This document shows positions 48,701 through 52,859 of a stretch of DNA of 60,000 nucleotides, one piece after another. The stretch is from Tubulanus polymorphus. Lineage: Eukaryota > Nemertea > Palaeonemertea > Tubulaniformes > Tubulanidae. The first letter of the stretch is position 1; every line of letters starts with the position of its first letter. A program made the position numbers and the translations under genes. The notes beneath the pieces are model-generated. The model did not search any database. It saw only the letters and a list, made by a program, of their open reading frames with translations, and was not told where the DNA came from. Where the stretch lies: assembly GCF_964204645.1 (NCBI RefSeq), contig NC_134033.1, forward strand, positions 858,631 through 918,630, written 5' to 3'.

Positions 48701-51700
48701 ATTATCCGCATTCATTACGGTCGGCTGTTGTCTTTCAGCGTCGAGATCTCGCGTGTAATTGCTTTGACATTTAAAATCGGATAGAGAATCTCACGATTCG
48801 CCGGCGATGGAATCTCCTCGATTCACGATTCTACGTTTATAACCGACGCTTTTAACGTCGTCTAATCGTCATTCATCGCGATGTTGTTGTATCCATGGTG
48901 ATGACCTTGTTTCGAGGTCGTTCGTTTGCGTTGACGTCATTTCGTTCGTCAGAAAAGTTTCAGAAAAAATCTCTTCGTAAAACATCAAAGAAAAAATGTT
49001 TTCTCCTCTCTTTCATCCCTCTCATCTGTCCCCTCTCTGCTCTCTCTCCCCTCTCCCCTATTCTCCCTCCTCTCCCCTACCTCTCTCCCTCCTCTCCCAT
49101 TCATCTCTCCCCTATTCTCTCCTCTCCCAATCATCTCTCCCTTCTCTCTCTCCTCTCCCCTCTCCTCCCTCTCTTTATACTCTCTCCTCCCCATTCACCT
49201 CCTCTCTCCCTCTCTCCTTTTCCCCTCTCTCGGTCTAGCCTCCGCTCCCCTCTTTCGCTCTCCACTCTCCTCTCATTCCTCCCCTCTTTCTCCTCTCTCT
49301 CCCCTCGTCTCTTTCCTCTCACATTACTCTCTCCTCTCTTTCCCTCCTCCCTCTTCTCTGCTTGTTTTACTGTTAAGTGCTGAATTATCATGTGCTAAGA
49401 ATAAAAGGGATAAAATGTTTGTCCAAACAGCAACTGAATTTCTGTAAATCTGATTTTCCAGCTGACCATTTGTGAAACACTGGAGTAGTTTGTGAGGGAG
49501 AGTCCCATACACTGATATAACGAGAAGAAGAAGTCTAAAGTCCGATGTAACTTCTTACTGTATTTTCACTCTTTGTTTCCTGTATATTTTCAGGTTGTTT
49601 TATTTTGGTAATGAATGAAAGCAACGAACCGAAAATGTTACTCTACAGAATTTTCTTTCCCGTCATTTTTTCCGTGATGTTTCTTTGGCCTCTTCTTCAG
49701 GTAACAAGCGAAAAAATGCTGACCTAGTTTTATCTGCACCGTGTACCGGGATTCCCCTCACACATTTTATCAGCACACTTTCAAAAACTGATCGTCCACA
49801 CTTCACTTGTGTTCAGTGCTTCACCCGAGACATTTTTGATTGAAAATGAACTACAAACACCAGATATTAGACATTTTATCAGCATATTTTCAAAAACTGA
49901 TCGTCCACACTTCACATGTGCTTCACCTGAGACATTTCTAATCGAAAATGAACTACAAACACCAGATATTAGACATTTTATCAGCACACTTTCATAAACT
50001 GATCATCCACACTTCACATGTGTTCAGTGCTTCACCTGAGACATTTCTAATTGAAAATGAACTACAAACACCAGATATTAGACATTTTATCAGCACACTT
50101 TCATAAACTGATCATCCACACTTCACATGTGTTCAGTGCTTCACCTGAGACATTTTCAATTGAAAATGAACTACAAACACCAGATATTAGACATTTTATC
50201 AGCGCACTTTCAAAAACTGATCGTCCACACTTCACATGTGTTCAGTGCTTCACCTGAGACATTTCAAATTGAAAATTAACTACAAACACCAGATATTAGA
50301 CATTTTATCAGCGCACTTTCAAAAACTGATCATCCACACTTCACATGTGTTCAGTGCTTCACCTGAGACATTTTCAATTGAAAATGAACTACAAACACCA
50401 GATATTAGACATTTTATCAGCACACTTTCAAAAACTGATCGTCCACACTTCACATGTGTTCAGTGCTTCACCTGAGACATTTCTAATTGAAAATGAACTA
50501 CAAACACCAGACATTAGACATTTTATCAGCACACTTTCAAAAACTGATCGTCCACACTTCACATGTGTTCAGTGCTTTACCTGAGACATTTTCAATTGAA
50601 AATGAACTACAAACACCAGATATTAGACATTTTATCAGCTCACTTTCAAAAACTGATCGTCCACACTTCACATGTGGTCAATGCTTCACCTGAGACATTT
50701 TCAATTGAAAATGAACTACAAACACCAGATATTAGACATTTTATCAGCACACTTTCATAAACTGATCGTCCACACTTCACATGTGTTCAGTGCTTCACCT
50801 GAGACATTTCTAATTGAAAATGAACTACAAACACCAGATATTAGACATTTTATCAGCACACTTTCAAAAACTGATCGTCCACACTTCACTTGTGTTCAGT
50901 GCTTCACCTGAGACATTTTTGATTGAAAATGAACTACAAACACCAGATATTAGACATTTTATCAACACACTTTCAAAAACTGATCGTCCACACTTCACTT
51001 GTGTTCAGTGCTTCACCTTAGACATTTTTGATTGAAAATGAACTACAAACACCAGATATTAGACATTTTATCAACACACTTTCAAAAACTGATCGTCCAC
51101 ACTTCACTTGTGTTCAGTGCTTCACCTGAGACATTTTTGATTGAAAATGAACTACAAACACCAGATATTAGACATTTTATCAACACACTTTCAAAAACTG
51201 ATCGTCCACACTTCACTTGTGTTCAGTGCTTCACCTGAGACATTTTTGATTGAAAATGAACTACAAACACCAGATATTAGACATTTTATCAACACACTTT
51301 CAAAAACTGATCGTCCACACTTCACTTGTGTTCAGTGCTTCACCTGAGACATTTTTGATTGAAAATGAACTACAAACACCAGATATTAGACATTTTATCA
51401 ACACACTTTCAAAAACTGATCGTCCACACTTCACTTGTGTTCAGTGCTTCACCTGAGACATTTCTAATTGAAAATGAACTACAAACACCAGATATTAGAC
51501 ATTTTATCAGCACACTTTCACTAACTGATCATCCACACTACAGTGGTGAAGGGGTGCAGGTTGCAGACTCAGAATTTGCAGGTTCCAGTTTGATAACTGT
51601 ATGTATTTTCAGGCTGGTCGTATGAACTCAGTTTGCGCTCGATTCAAGCGTCTGGCGTTGGATATGAGAGTGTTTGGATTCCGTAACGCTTCAATGATTG

Positions 51701-52290
51701 AATTGGATTCATTTGTTAGTTTCGTCGGTCAAACTCATTTAAGGGTAAGAGAATCAAATAGATATCTACTGCTTCAATACAGGAAATAAAATTGGGGAAC
51801 TTGGACGAGAATCAAGGATTTTAACTTTTCATATAATATGTACCCTACCCTAAGCTACTCAATGTTAATAATCCGTAAACCCTAACCCTTACCCTCTCGA
51901 TATTAATCCTTTTGACCCTCAGCTCTGATTGCTTTGATTGAAAAAGCCGCCATTTTGTTTAGAGCTCACGGTTATAGGATTTACCCCTATTCCGAGGGAC
52001 CGTTTGCATAGTCAGGGCTTAGACTTAAGACCGTACTAAAACCAACTTAGTTCTACTGCCAATATAACAACTAAGGACCAGTCTCGAGATTTAAGACCAC
52101 TTTTCGCTCTTAAGTCTTGACTATGGAACCGGTGTTAGTACTCTAACTTACTGATAGTAGTTTCTATTTTCAGGCGAAGATGTTTCACATTCCGGTTCGC
52201 ACGTCGTATATAGCCGGTATTAGCGTCGTTCTCTGCTTCATCGCTTTGATATTGTTACAACTCGGTAACTTCGGAAATGGTTACGTGTAG
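19672..52290 (+). CDS. seven-transmembrane gustatory-receptor-like (GRL) protein, 11 exons
   Basis: Exons: 19672-19760, 21472-21751, 22530-22628, 23058-23222, 23659-23928, 24270-24460, 24878-25055, 25449-25548, 49594-49700, 51613-51744, 52174-52290. All are GT-AG with matching phases, giving 575 codons and a stop. The start is the first in-frame ATG after a stop at 19612; Mets at 19705 and 19714 are alternatives. A polar N-terminus of about 170 residues precedes TM1 (~176-196), a long loop, TM2 (~264-286), TM3 (~325-349), TM4 (~369-395), a loop with KDITGVRHSLELLNGF, TM5 (~443-464), TM6 (~473-493) and TM7 (~547-569, TSYIAGISVVLCFIALILLQ), ending a few residues later. This layout, a T-Y...Q pattern in TM7 and three phase-0 introns near the C-terminus fit the insect GR/OR and invertebrate GRL superfamily of cation-channel chemoreceptors. 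The family is inferred, not searched; ligand and role are unknown. Intron 8 is 24 kb and holds another gene. Confidence 0.7.
20629..20777. mobile_element. foldback element, 'TTAAGTC...GACTATGGAACC' family copy 2
   Basis: It starts 'ggggccagttccatagtcga' and ends 'catggaaccggcctctgg', with 'aaaatggtcttaaatcttaa' mirrored by 'ttgagactaagccctaaac'. About 149 bp, non-coding, in intron 1 of the GRL-like gene. Confidence 0.65.
20820..21471. other. intron 1 remainder of the GRL-like gene
   Basis: AT-rich, with no gene. At about 21245-21380 a stretch with 'aaataaaatgtataacaaat' and 'ggacctgaacggagcc', ending in an A-run, resembles the 3' end of a retroposon, though I cannot name a family. Confidence 0.3.
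21728..22270. repeat. 181-bp x 3 tandem repeat that includes the exon-2 donor of the GRL-like gene
   Basis: GACAGTGATTGTAT starts at 21728, 21909 and 22090. The first copy contains the last eight codons of exon 2 and its AG|GTAAGAAGG donor; copies 2 and 3 repeat them as pseudo-exon ends with GGGGTAAGAAGG. Each unit ends 'ttcaagaattaattaagtta'. The duplication therefore copied part of an exon and a splice site into the intron. Confidence 0.9.
23430..23658. repeat. tandem repeat ending in the exon-5 acceptor of the GRL-like gene
   Basis: About 2.5 irregular units with 'atgcaaatcaattctaatgt', 'atgcaaatttatgcc', 'attttcagcc' and 'tctcctccatttcatat'. The real acceptor (CATTTTCAG|CC at 23658) is the last member; ATTTTCAGCC also occurs near 23485 and 23555. 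The exon-5 frame stays open upstream to 23494, so an upstream acceptor could extend the exon. Confidence 0.75.
24001..24082. repeat. single diverged relative of the 109-bp satellite
   Basis: 'acattttatcagcgcatttt' followed by 'caaaaactgat' and 'acacttaacac' matches the core of the array at 49735-51540. It sits in intron 5 of the same gene, preceded by 'ctgtacccctcagacattag'. Confidence 0.7.
24121..24209. repeat. 30-bp x 3 tandem repeat
   Basis: Three copies of GAATGGGTGNCTCCAGGCAG plus 'cagattgtca'. Confidence 0.8.
24540..24835. repeat. 'GTTCCACAGTT' family array, inverted orientation
   Basis: About 14 irregular 18-24-bp units on GAACTGGGTCCACAACTGTA, in intron 6 of the GRL-like gene. Confidence 0.75.
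25056..25448. other. intron 7 of the GRL-like gene
   Basis: A 393-bp intron; I see no further feature in it. Confidence 0.5.
25690..25835. mobile_element. foldback element, 'TTAAGTC...GACTATGGAACC' family copy 3
   Basis: It runs from 'agtctacagtcatggattag' through 'accaacttagttttatagcc' to 'ggtcttaagtcacaactatg'. Near the start of intron 8. Confidence 0.6.
26090..26215. mobile_element. foldback element, same family, diverged copy 4
   Basis: It shares 'gaccagttgaagaccgtttt' and 'ccaatttaacagcttgagac' with the other copies, but its right arm is decayed. Confidence 0.4.
26340..26492. repeat. 'CTGACT' imperfect short tandem repeat
   Basis: Irregular repeats of CTCTGACTGACT and variants. Confidence 0.6.
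27598..27887. mobile_element. TTAA-flanked MITE, copy 2 (diverged ends)
   Basis: The body contains 'acaccacagcgcggtgtatc' and 'aagatggcagcacctgtcaa', as in the other copies, and TTAA is present at both ends, but the inverted tips are eroded. Confidence 0.65.
28057..30921 (-). CDS. single-pass leucine-rich-repeat receptor-like protein, intronless, nested in intron 8 of the GRL-like gene
   Basis: An uninterrupted 954-codon frame. The start is the ATG at 30921-30919 (or the adjacent one at 30918-30916), giving a signal peptide (TLFVLHLLTMISHVTSS). The frame runs back to a possible acceptor near 31010 without another ATG. Ectodomain: LRRNT-like CRYDRHDGVFNCSG; about seven LRRs (VTVLDLSANRI, LRRVDLRRNEI, LRTLDLSENGI, LRVLNLDANPL); an LRRCT with CTC...C...C; then three Pro-rich 19-residue repeats (ALGMIAPAP). 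A TM helix (~residues 371-394) is followed by KIKRRLCAEWKKW. The cytoplasmic tail of about 560 residues is Ser-rich with polyQ runs and a recurring [KR]-x-[DE]-[ST] motif. No TIR, kinase or Ig domain is seen. It is probably a cell-surface recognition or adhesion protein; no orthologue is recognised. Strand is opposite to the host gene. Confidence 0.85.
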   Translation of the reverse strand: MMSINSDSTLFVLHLLTMISHVTSSSSSHSACRYDRHDGVFNCSGAGLTTVPRRGIPDNVTVLDLSANRIRVLKTTDFARVTNLRRVDLRRNEIETIAGATFAEQHHLRDIDVSHNNLVDMTTVVGLENDQVARLDANSNRLTTIAWKRLPLTLVYLDISNNPSLRWKRADAVNLPQLRTFNARNTSLTGRAFPRGFFRRLSRLRTLDLSENGISDLSFVVDGDVVGLEQLRVLNLDANPLPCTCDILPFIVWYRSHPNLDRARSKIPVCVTQGYEINEITAELLNCTTGPRPTESTRPRAPGIIATALYRPTSSSGLRALGMIAPAPFRSPRPNEPQALGMIAPAPLRRPRPTESYKSKYTLIYDPMMGVYTASALSAMLLLFLLCLLYYKIKRRLCAEWKKWREIIRAKSKVTTDVGKDRVFNRFNAGGSFDDAISFKQAPLAKGETYSSLASYRSWRPPLVATDTVSSGGSSWRPPYTRAETYSSGGGSSWRPPLTKDVKSLESAGGRSLAKSETLTSTESTTCRPSTDCGRPPMRKTCSVCKQPITAENRTISVSLGSLSRTPFRRGETISLGSLGTETQQQQQQHRPRLPKQYSLGAVTSDRPIIGAFLAKSPLESRPADGYTLGICNQQSFAKSDNGMYTAASATATTTDRRRFRRGSTSPLVLCKQKALVDSESSSIESPSKYQPPLAYNKTSDPLSLNRGDNPFGAPFEYRSFNKSDSISQTGGGTVVGAQTDEQYLKIGEKPCLKYKRLSFTKSDSVSGVPSRKPAIISSGLFKQQLFVRADSLPLKSCRKLSTLKPDLPVGHQQVAPPPSIMKTPSKQQSLTDSLGLEFGTLLSVKQGPVQLSVSWDERTFLKNGIDSSPCQQQQQQQPLLERRKPKLQSRTQQSSSTNSSLDSTRQPLLRPQITLNDWSSGSLDEWTVPRSLQPSPVTTMVTTPTNDISETRV
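29866..30055 (-). repeat. coding minisatellite, about 57 bp x 3
   Basis: Within the LRR gene. Three in-frame copies encode (A/P)xGxIAxAxxRxP-type segments between the LRRCT and the membrane. The two nearest the membrane are almost identical (ALGMIAPAPFR and ALGMIAPAPLR), suggesting recent expansion. Confidence 0.8.
31070..31165. repeat. 'GTTCGTCTGTTCCTCC' short tandem repeat
   Basis: Irregular 12-16-bp units upstream of the LRR gene, in or near its 5' region. Confidence 0.7.
31516..31692. repeat. 22-bp x 8 minisatellite
   Basis: Eight units of CGAGTCCCTGGGCACAACAC plus TG, with few substitutions. Confidence 0.9.
32122..32402. mobile_element. TTAA-flanked MITE, copy 3 (best preserved)
   Basis: TTAA-CCCTTTCAGTGC at the left and GCACTGAAAGGG-TTAA at the right are exact inverted repeats with a TTAA duplication. 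The interior has two palindromic 'acaccgcac/gtgcggtgt' modules and 'agatggcagcacctgtcaaa'. 281 bp including both TTAAs, non-coding. Confidence 0.85.
32757..32960. repeat. two short direct-duplication sets
   Basis: 'caggtgtttgacctctgtgc' with 'tccctccctcacctc' occurs 2-3 times, and 'gagtcaaatgactcccggta' with 'tgctgatga' twice. Confidence 0.7.
33368..33752. repeat. 49-bp x 8 minisatellite
   Basis: Eight units of 49-50 bp with AAGAGAGTAGTGACGTTTA and 'ctcgattctatgagacattt'. Point variants include loss of the CpG in TGACGT. Confidence 0.9.
33753..34260. other. intron 8 segment without a gene
   Basis: AT-rich apart from a short CT run at 34113-34128. Nothing else seen. Confidence 0.4.
34280..34558. 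repeat. purine (GA/GGA) tract
   Basis: About 280 bp of almost pure purine on the plus strand. The Arg/Glu and Ser/Leu open frames are compositional artefacts. Confidence 0.95.
35196..35440. repeat. pyrimidine tract with 'CCTCACAACCTCCCTCTCTC' modules
   Basis: About 245 bp, pyrimidine-rich on the plus strand, with three or four recognisable 60-80-bp modules ('accctacctcttacctcaca'). Confidence 0.9.
35683..35828. repeat. pyrimidine tract
   Basis: About 145 bp of irregular CT-rich sequence. Confidence 0.85.
36347..36475. repeat. 'GAGAATGAGAAGG' dispersed repeat, copy 2 (inverted, doubled)
   Basis: 'ccttctcattttcaatgact' followed by 'tcaacgattcagtaaaatta' is the reverse complement of the units at 19314 and 40514. 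A second partial copy follows. Confidence 0.65.
36579..36649. repeat. (CT)n microsatellite
   Basis: About 70 bp of CT with CCT interruptions. Confidence 0.9.
36975..37130. repeat. 'GTTCCACAGTT' family array
   Basis: About six irregular units on CCCAGTTCCACAATTCTGGA. Confidence 0.7.
37860..38155. mobile_element. TTAA-flanked MITE, copy 4
   Basis: TTAA-CACTTTCAGTGC at the left and GCACTGTAAGGG-TTAA at the right. The interior is nearly identical to copy 3 ('aagatggcagcacctgtcaa'). Confidence 0.8.
38395..38605. repeat. about 60-bp x 4-5 tandem repeat
   Basis: Each unit has GGACTGGTTACCTGGTACGT, 'tcgctcatgaggaaccagtc' and 'ttatatt'. GGACTGGTT and AACCAGTC within a unit are inverted, so each unit can fold. 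Confidence 0.8.
38690..39045. repeat. pyrimidine tract
   Basis: About 355 bp of plus-strand pyrimidine with a roughly 150-bp internal duplication ('ccctctcccaccctaccctc', then 'ctcacttcctcgctcttttc'). Confidence 0.9.
39180..39260. repeat. G-rich tract (G4-capable)
   Basis: Repeated GGGGGAGGGGGCAGGCAGGG; four or more G-runs of at least three bases lie close together on the plus strand. Confidence 0.7.
39465..39862. repeat. 65-bp x 6 minisatellite
   Basis: Six units of 64-66 bp containing CCAGAAACCAGCACAGCT and 'ccaacaatcatcatagct'. Two unit types alternate (tacc/tccc and gtcctcgccc/gtcctcgcgc), suggesting higher-order units of two. Confidence 0.9.
39951..40014. repeat. (TA)n microsatellite
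   Basis: About 64 bp of pure TA. Confidence 0.95.
40514..40782. repeat. 60-bp tandem repeat, 'GAGAATGAGAAGG' family
   Basis: About 4.5 units of 60 bp with TTTTACTGAATCGTTGAAGT, 'cattgagaatgagaaggtcg' and 'tcatttgtaactaatcataa'. In phase over several units, so apparent peptides are artefacts. Confidence 0.9.
40895..40985. repeat. 15-bp tandem repeat
   Basis: Units of TTGATTGGTCCCGGG with variants, about six copies. Confidence 0.85.
41106..41206. repeat. 17-bp x 6 minisatellite
   Basis: Units of GGAACTGGTGATTCAGG. Confidence 0.9.
41475..41872. repeat. purine tract
   Basis: About 400 bp of plus-strand purine with a recurring 'gtgatggagagagtaaggg' or 'gtgatggagagtatatgggg' module. Confidence 0.9.
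42170..42250. repeat. 'TACACTGTACAC' tandem palindromic repeat
   Basis: Units of GTACACTATACACT and close variants; GTACAC and TATAC steps make it locally self-complementary. Confidence 0.85.
42350..42565. repeat. 'GTTCCACAGTT' family array, inverted orientation
   Basis: About nine irregular units on CTGTGGAACTGGGTTCAGAA. Confidence 0.75.
42725..42782. repeat. (CAG)n trinucleotide tract
   Basis: About 19 AGC/ACC/ACT triplets, the last eight being pure CAG. No supporting coding frame. Confidence 0.9.
42828..42842. promoter_or_regulatory. X-box-like (RFX) motif 1
   Basis: GTTGCT-ACA-GGCAAC fits the consensus RYYNYY-N(1-3)-RRNRAC and lies within a perfect inverted repeat (ACGTTGC/GCAACGT). 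Sequence match only. Confidence 0.4.
42965..43112. repeat. purine tract
   Basis: About 148 bp of plus-strand GA-rich sequence. Confidence 0.9.
43154..43286. repeat. 35-bp x 4 minisatellite
   Basis: Four units with AGACACCTGTAGAGTCTATG and 'actccggagtcaagc'; the first has a 2-bp insertion and the last is truncated. TGACTCCGGAGTCA is palindromic. Confidence 0.9.
43345..43358. promoter_or_regulatory. X-box-like (RFX) motif 2
   Basis: GTCGCC-AT-AGCAAC fits the same consensus with a 2-bp spacer, about 500 bp from motif 1, in CpG-containing sequence (43310-43620). Confidence 0.4.
43718..43950. repeat. pyrimidine tract
   Basis: About 230 bp of plus-strand TCTCTCCTCT-type sequence. Confidence 0.9.
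44008..44446. repeat. long pure pyrimidine tract ending in (CG)n
   Basis: About 440 bp of CCCT/CTCT with essentially no purines except two 'ccatccct' interruptions. It contains an internal duplication of about 190 bp ('ctccctcctctctctccctc' occurs twice) and is followed by CACGCGCGCGCGCGC at 44445-44459. A triplex- and Z-DNA-prone sequence; the Leu/Pro/Ser and Arg/Glu/Gly frames are artefacts. Confidence 0.95.
44460..45225. other. intron 8 segment without a gene
   Basis: AT-rich. Two or three loosely similar blocks ('cctccacaaatctcattttg', 'cctccaaaaatccccctatg') match blocks near 37560-37740 and look like an old dispersed repeat ('gatggctgcctccataaatc' followed by 'ccctatgacatca'). Confidence 0.4.
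45230..45690. repeat. 45-bp minisatellite of the 'GTTCCACAGTT' family
   Basis: About ten units: GGATCCAGTTCCACAGTTGT, then 'gagttagagttaactctgaa', then 'ctca'. GTTAGAGTTAACTC is partly palindromic. Confidence 0.9.
46207..46676. repeat. 92-bp x 5 minisatellite
   Basis: Five units with GAGTTTGTGAAATACAGTAG, 'actctgtctcttactgcggt', 'aaagttgagactggtaaaat' and 'tctaccccgagttggtgtca'; one unit has a deletion. Confidence 0.9.
46741..47349. repeat. 30-bp x 20 minisatellite, open in many frames
   Basis: Twenty units of GGAATCGGTATCTACACCTC plus 'tgtggtgcga'; a few have a one-base insertion (GGAGGTCGG) that shifts frame. The unit has no stop in several frames on both strands, so frames of 80-244 codons appear. 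No start context, splice sites or composition supports translation. Confidence 0.95.
47512..47604. repeat. direct duplication
   Basis: Two copies of 'gtcgactgttagtagcgggg' and 'accgtctcgaaatattgaa'-type sequence. Confidence 0.7.
48146..48400. repeat. 69-bp x 3 direct repeats plus one inverted copy
   Basis: CCTGAAGATG recurs at 48203, 48272 and 48341. Each unit has GACTATTAGGATATAGTCGA, 'aacgttgaataaactacac' and 'tagctcaagg'. An inverted copy at 48146-48191 mirrors 48202-48247 across a short spacer, so the pair can form a hairpin of about 46 bp. Each unit also has AGGAATACAGTATTCCT, a 17-bp palindrome. Confidence 0.9.
48480..48960. promoter_or_regulatory. CpG-rich stretch with a consensus CRE
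   Basis: CpG density is visibly higher than in the surrounding intron, and TGACGTCA lies at 48932-48939. It might hold an upstream exon or promoter of the nested minus-strand LRR gene, or an alternative plus-strand promoter. I could identify no exon with certainty. Confidence 0.25.
49003..49358. repeat. pyrimidine tract
   Basis: About 355 bp of plus-strand CT-rich sequence, ending 235 bp before exon 9 of the GRL-like gene. Confidence 0.9.
49735..51540. repeat. 109-bp satellite, 17 copies
   Basis: ACATTTTATCA anchors recur every 109 bp from 49763 to 51500; one interval is 102 bp owing to a 7-bp loss near 49918. Units carry GTTCAGTGCTTCACCTGAGA, 'catttttgattgaaaatgaa', 'ctacaaacaccagatattag' and 'cactttcaaaaactgatcgt'. 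Variants form blocks (cagcaca versus caacaca; cacatgtg versus cacttgtg; attttcaatt versus atttttgatt), showing local homogenisation. It fills intron 9 of the GRL-like gene and starts about 35 bp from the exon-9 donor. Periodic frames of 62-88 codons are artefacts. Confidence 0.95.
51998..52135. mobile_element. foldback element, 'TTAAGTC...GACTATGGAACC' family copy 5 (best preserved)
   Basis: The left end 'gcatagtcagggcttagact' followed by 'taagaccg' is mirrored by the right end 'cgctcttaagtcttgactat' plus 'ggaacc'. Interior 'aaaaccaacttagttctact' matches copy 3. In intron 10 of the GRL-like gene. Confidence 0.7.
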
Positions 52291-52395
52291 TTCGGCCGCC
52301 CCCCCCCCTCGGGCAATGGTTACATGTAGTTCGGCCGCCCCCTCCCCCCTCCGGCAATGGTTACGTGTAGTTCGGCCGCCCCCCTCCCCTTGTTT
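52276..52395. repeat. about 43-bp x 3 tandem repeat seeded on the GRL-like stop codon
   Basis: AATGGTTACGTGTAGTTCGG with a C-rich spacer occurs at about 52276, 52315 and 52359. The first copy contains the last codons and stop (GGT TAC GTG TAG) of exon 11. So the end of the reading frame was duplicated into the 3' UTR. Confidence 0.85.
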
Positions 52396-52746
52396 ACATC
52401 TGCTGGCAGATCAGAAATTTGTGTTGGTACTACGAACTGAATTTGACCTAGCCGTGACTATTGTATGGGTAACTCTAGGTGAAGCTGATTACCCATGAAA
52501 TTAGGGTTTAACTGTAGACCAAACTAGTCGGGCATCATCGAACTTATCAAACCTAGGATATTGTTGACTGATTGTTCGTCACCAACGCGCTACGAGACCA
52601 GCCCTGGGATTTCTGGGCCCGACCCAGTCTGAGACTAGCCCTCAATATCCAGTCTATGAAAGTGGCCCTGAGGTTTCTGGGGGTAACACCATAGACTGGG
52701 TCCTGTGATTTCCGGGGCATTACCCAGTCTTTGAGATGAGGGACCA

Positions 52747-52855
52747 GTCGCTCAAAAGTTGGTAAACCGGTGGATAGTTGACTAAGTGGCAATTGAATGT
52801 TCATTGTTACTATGGTATTTATCCGCCGGTTGTCTTTTAACAAACTTTTGAGCAA
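52747..52855. mobile_element. foldback element, 'GCTCAAAAGTTGGT' family
   Basis: GCTCAAAAGTTGGT at the left is mirrored by 'aacaaacttttgagc' at the right, and 'aaccggtggatagttgac' by 'atccgccggttgtc'. About 108 bp. Its left half is the source of the 140-bp array at 8978-9420. Confidence 0.7.
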
Positions 52856-52859
52856 CTAC

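Noticed and set aside
49781-51625. Series of 62-88-codon frames at 109-bp spacing
   Set aside because: Periodic frames of a satellite within intron 9; both strands and several frames are open, with no coding signature.
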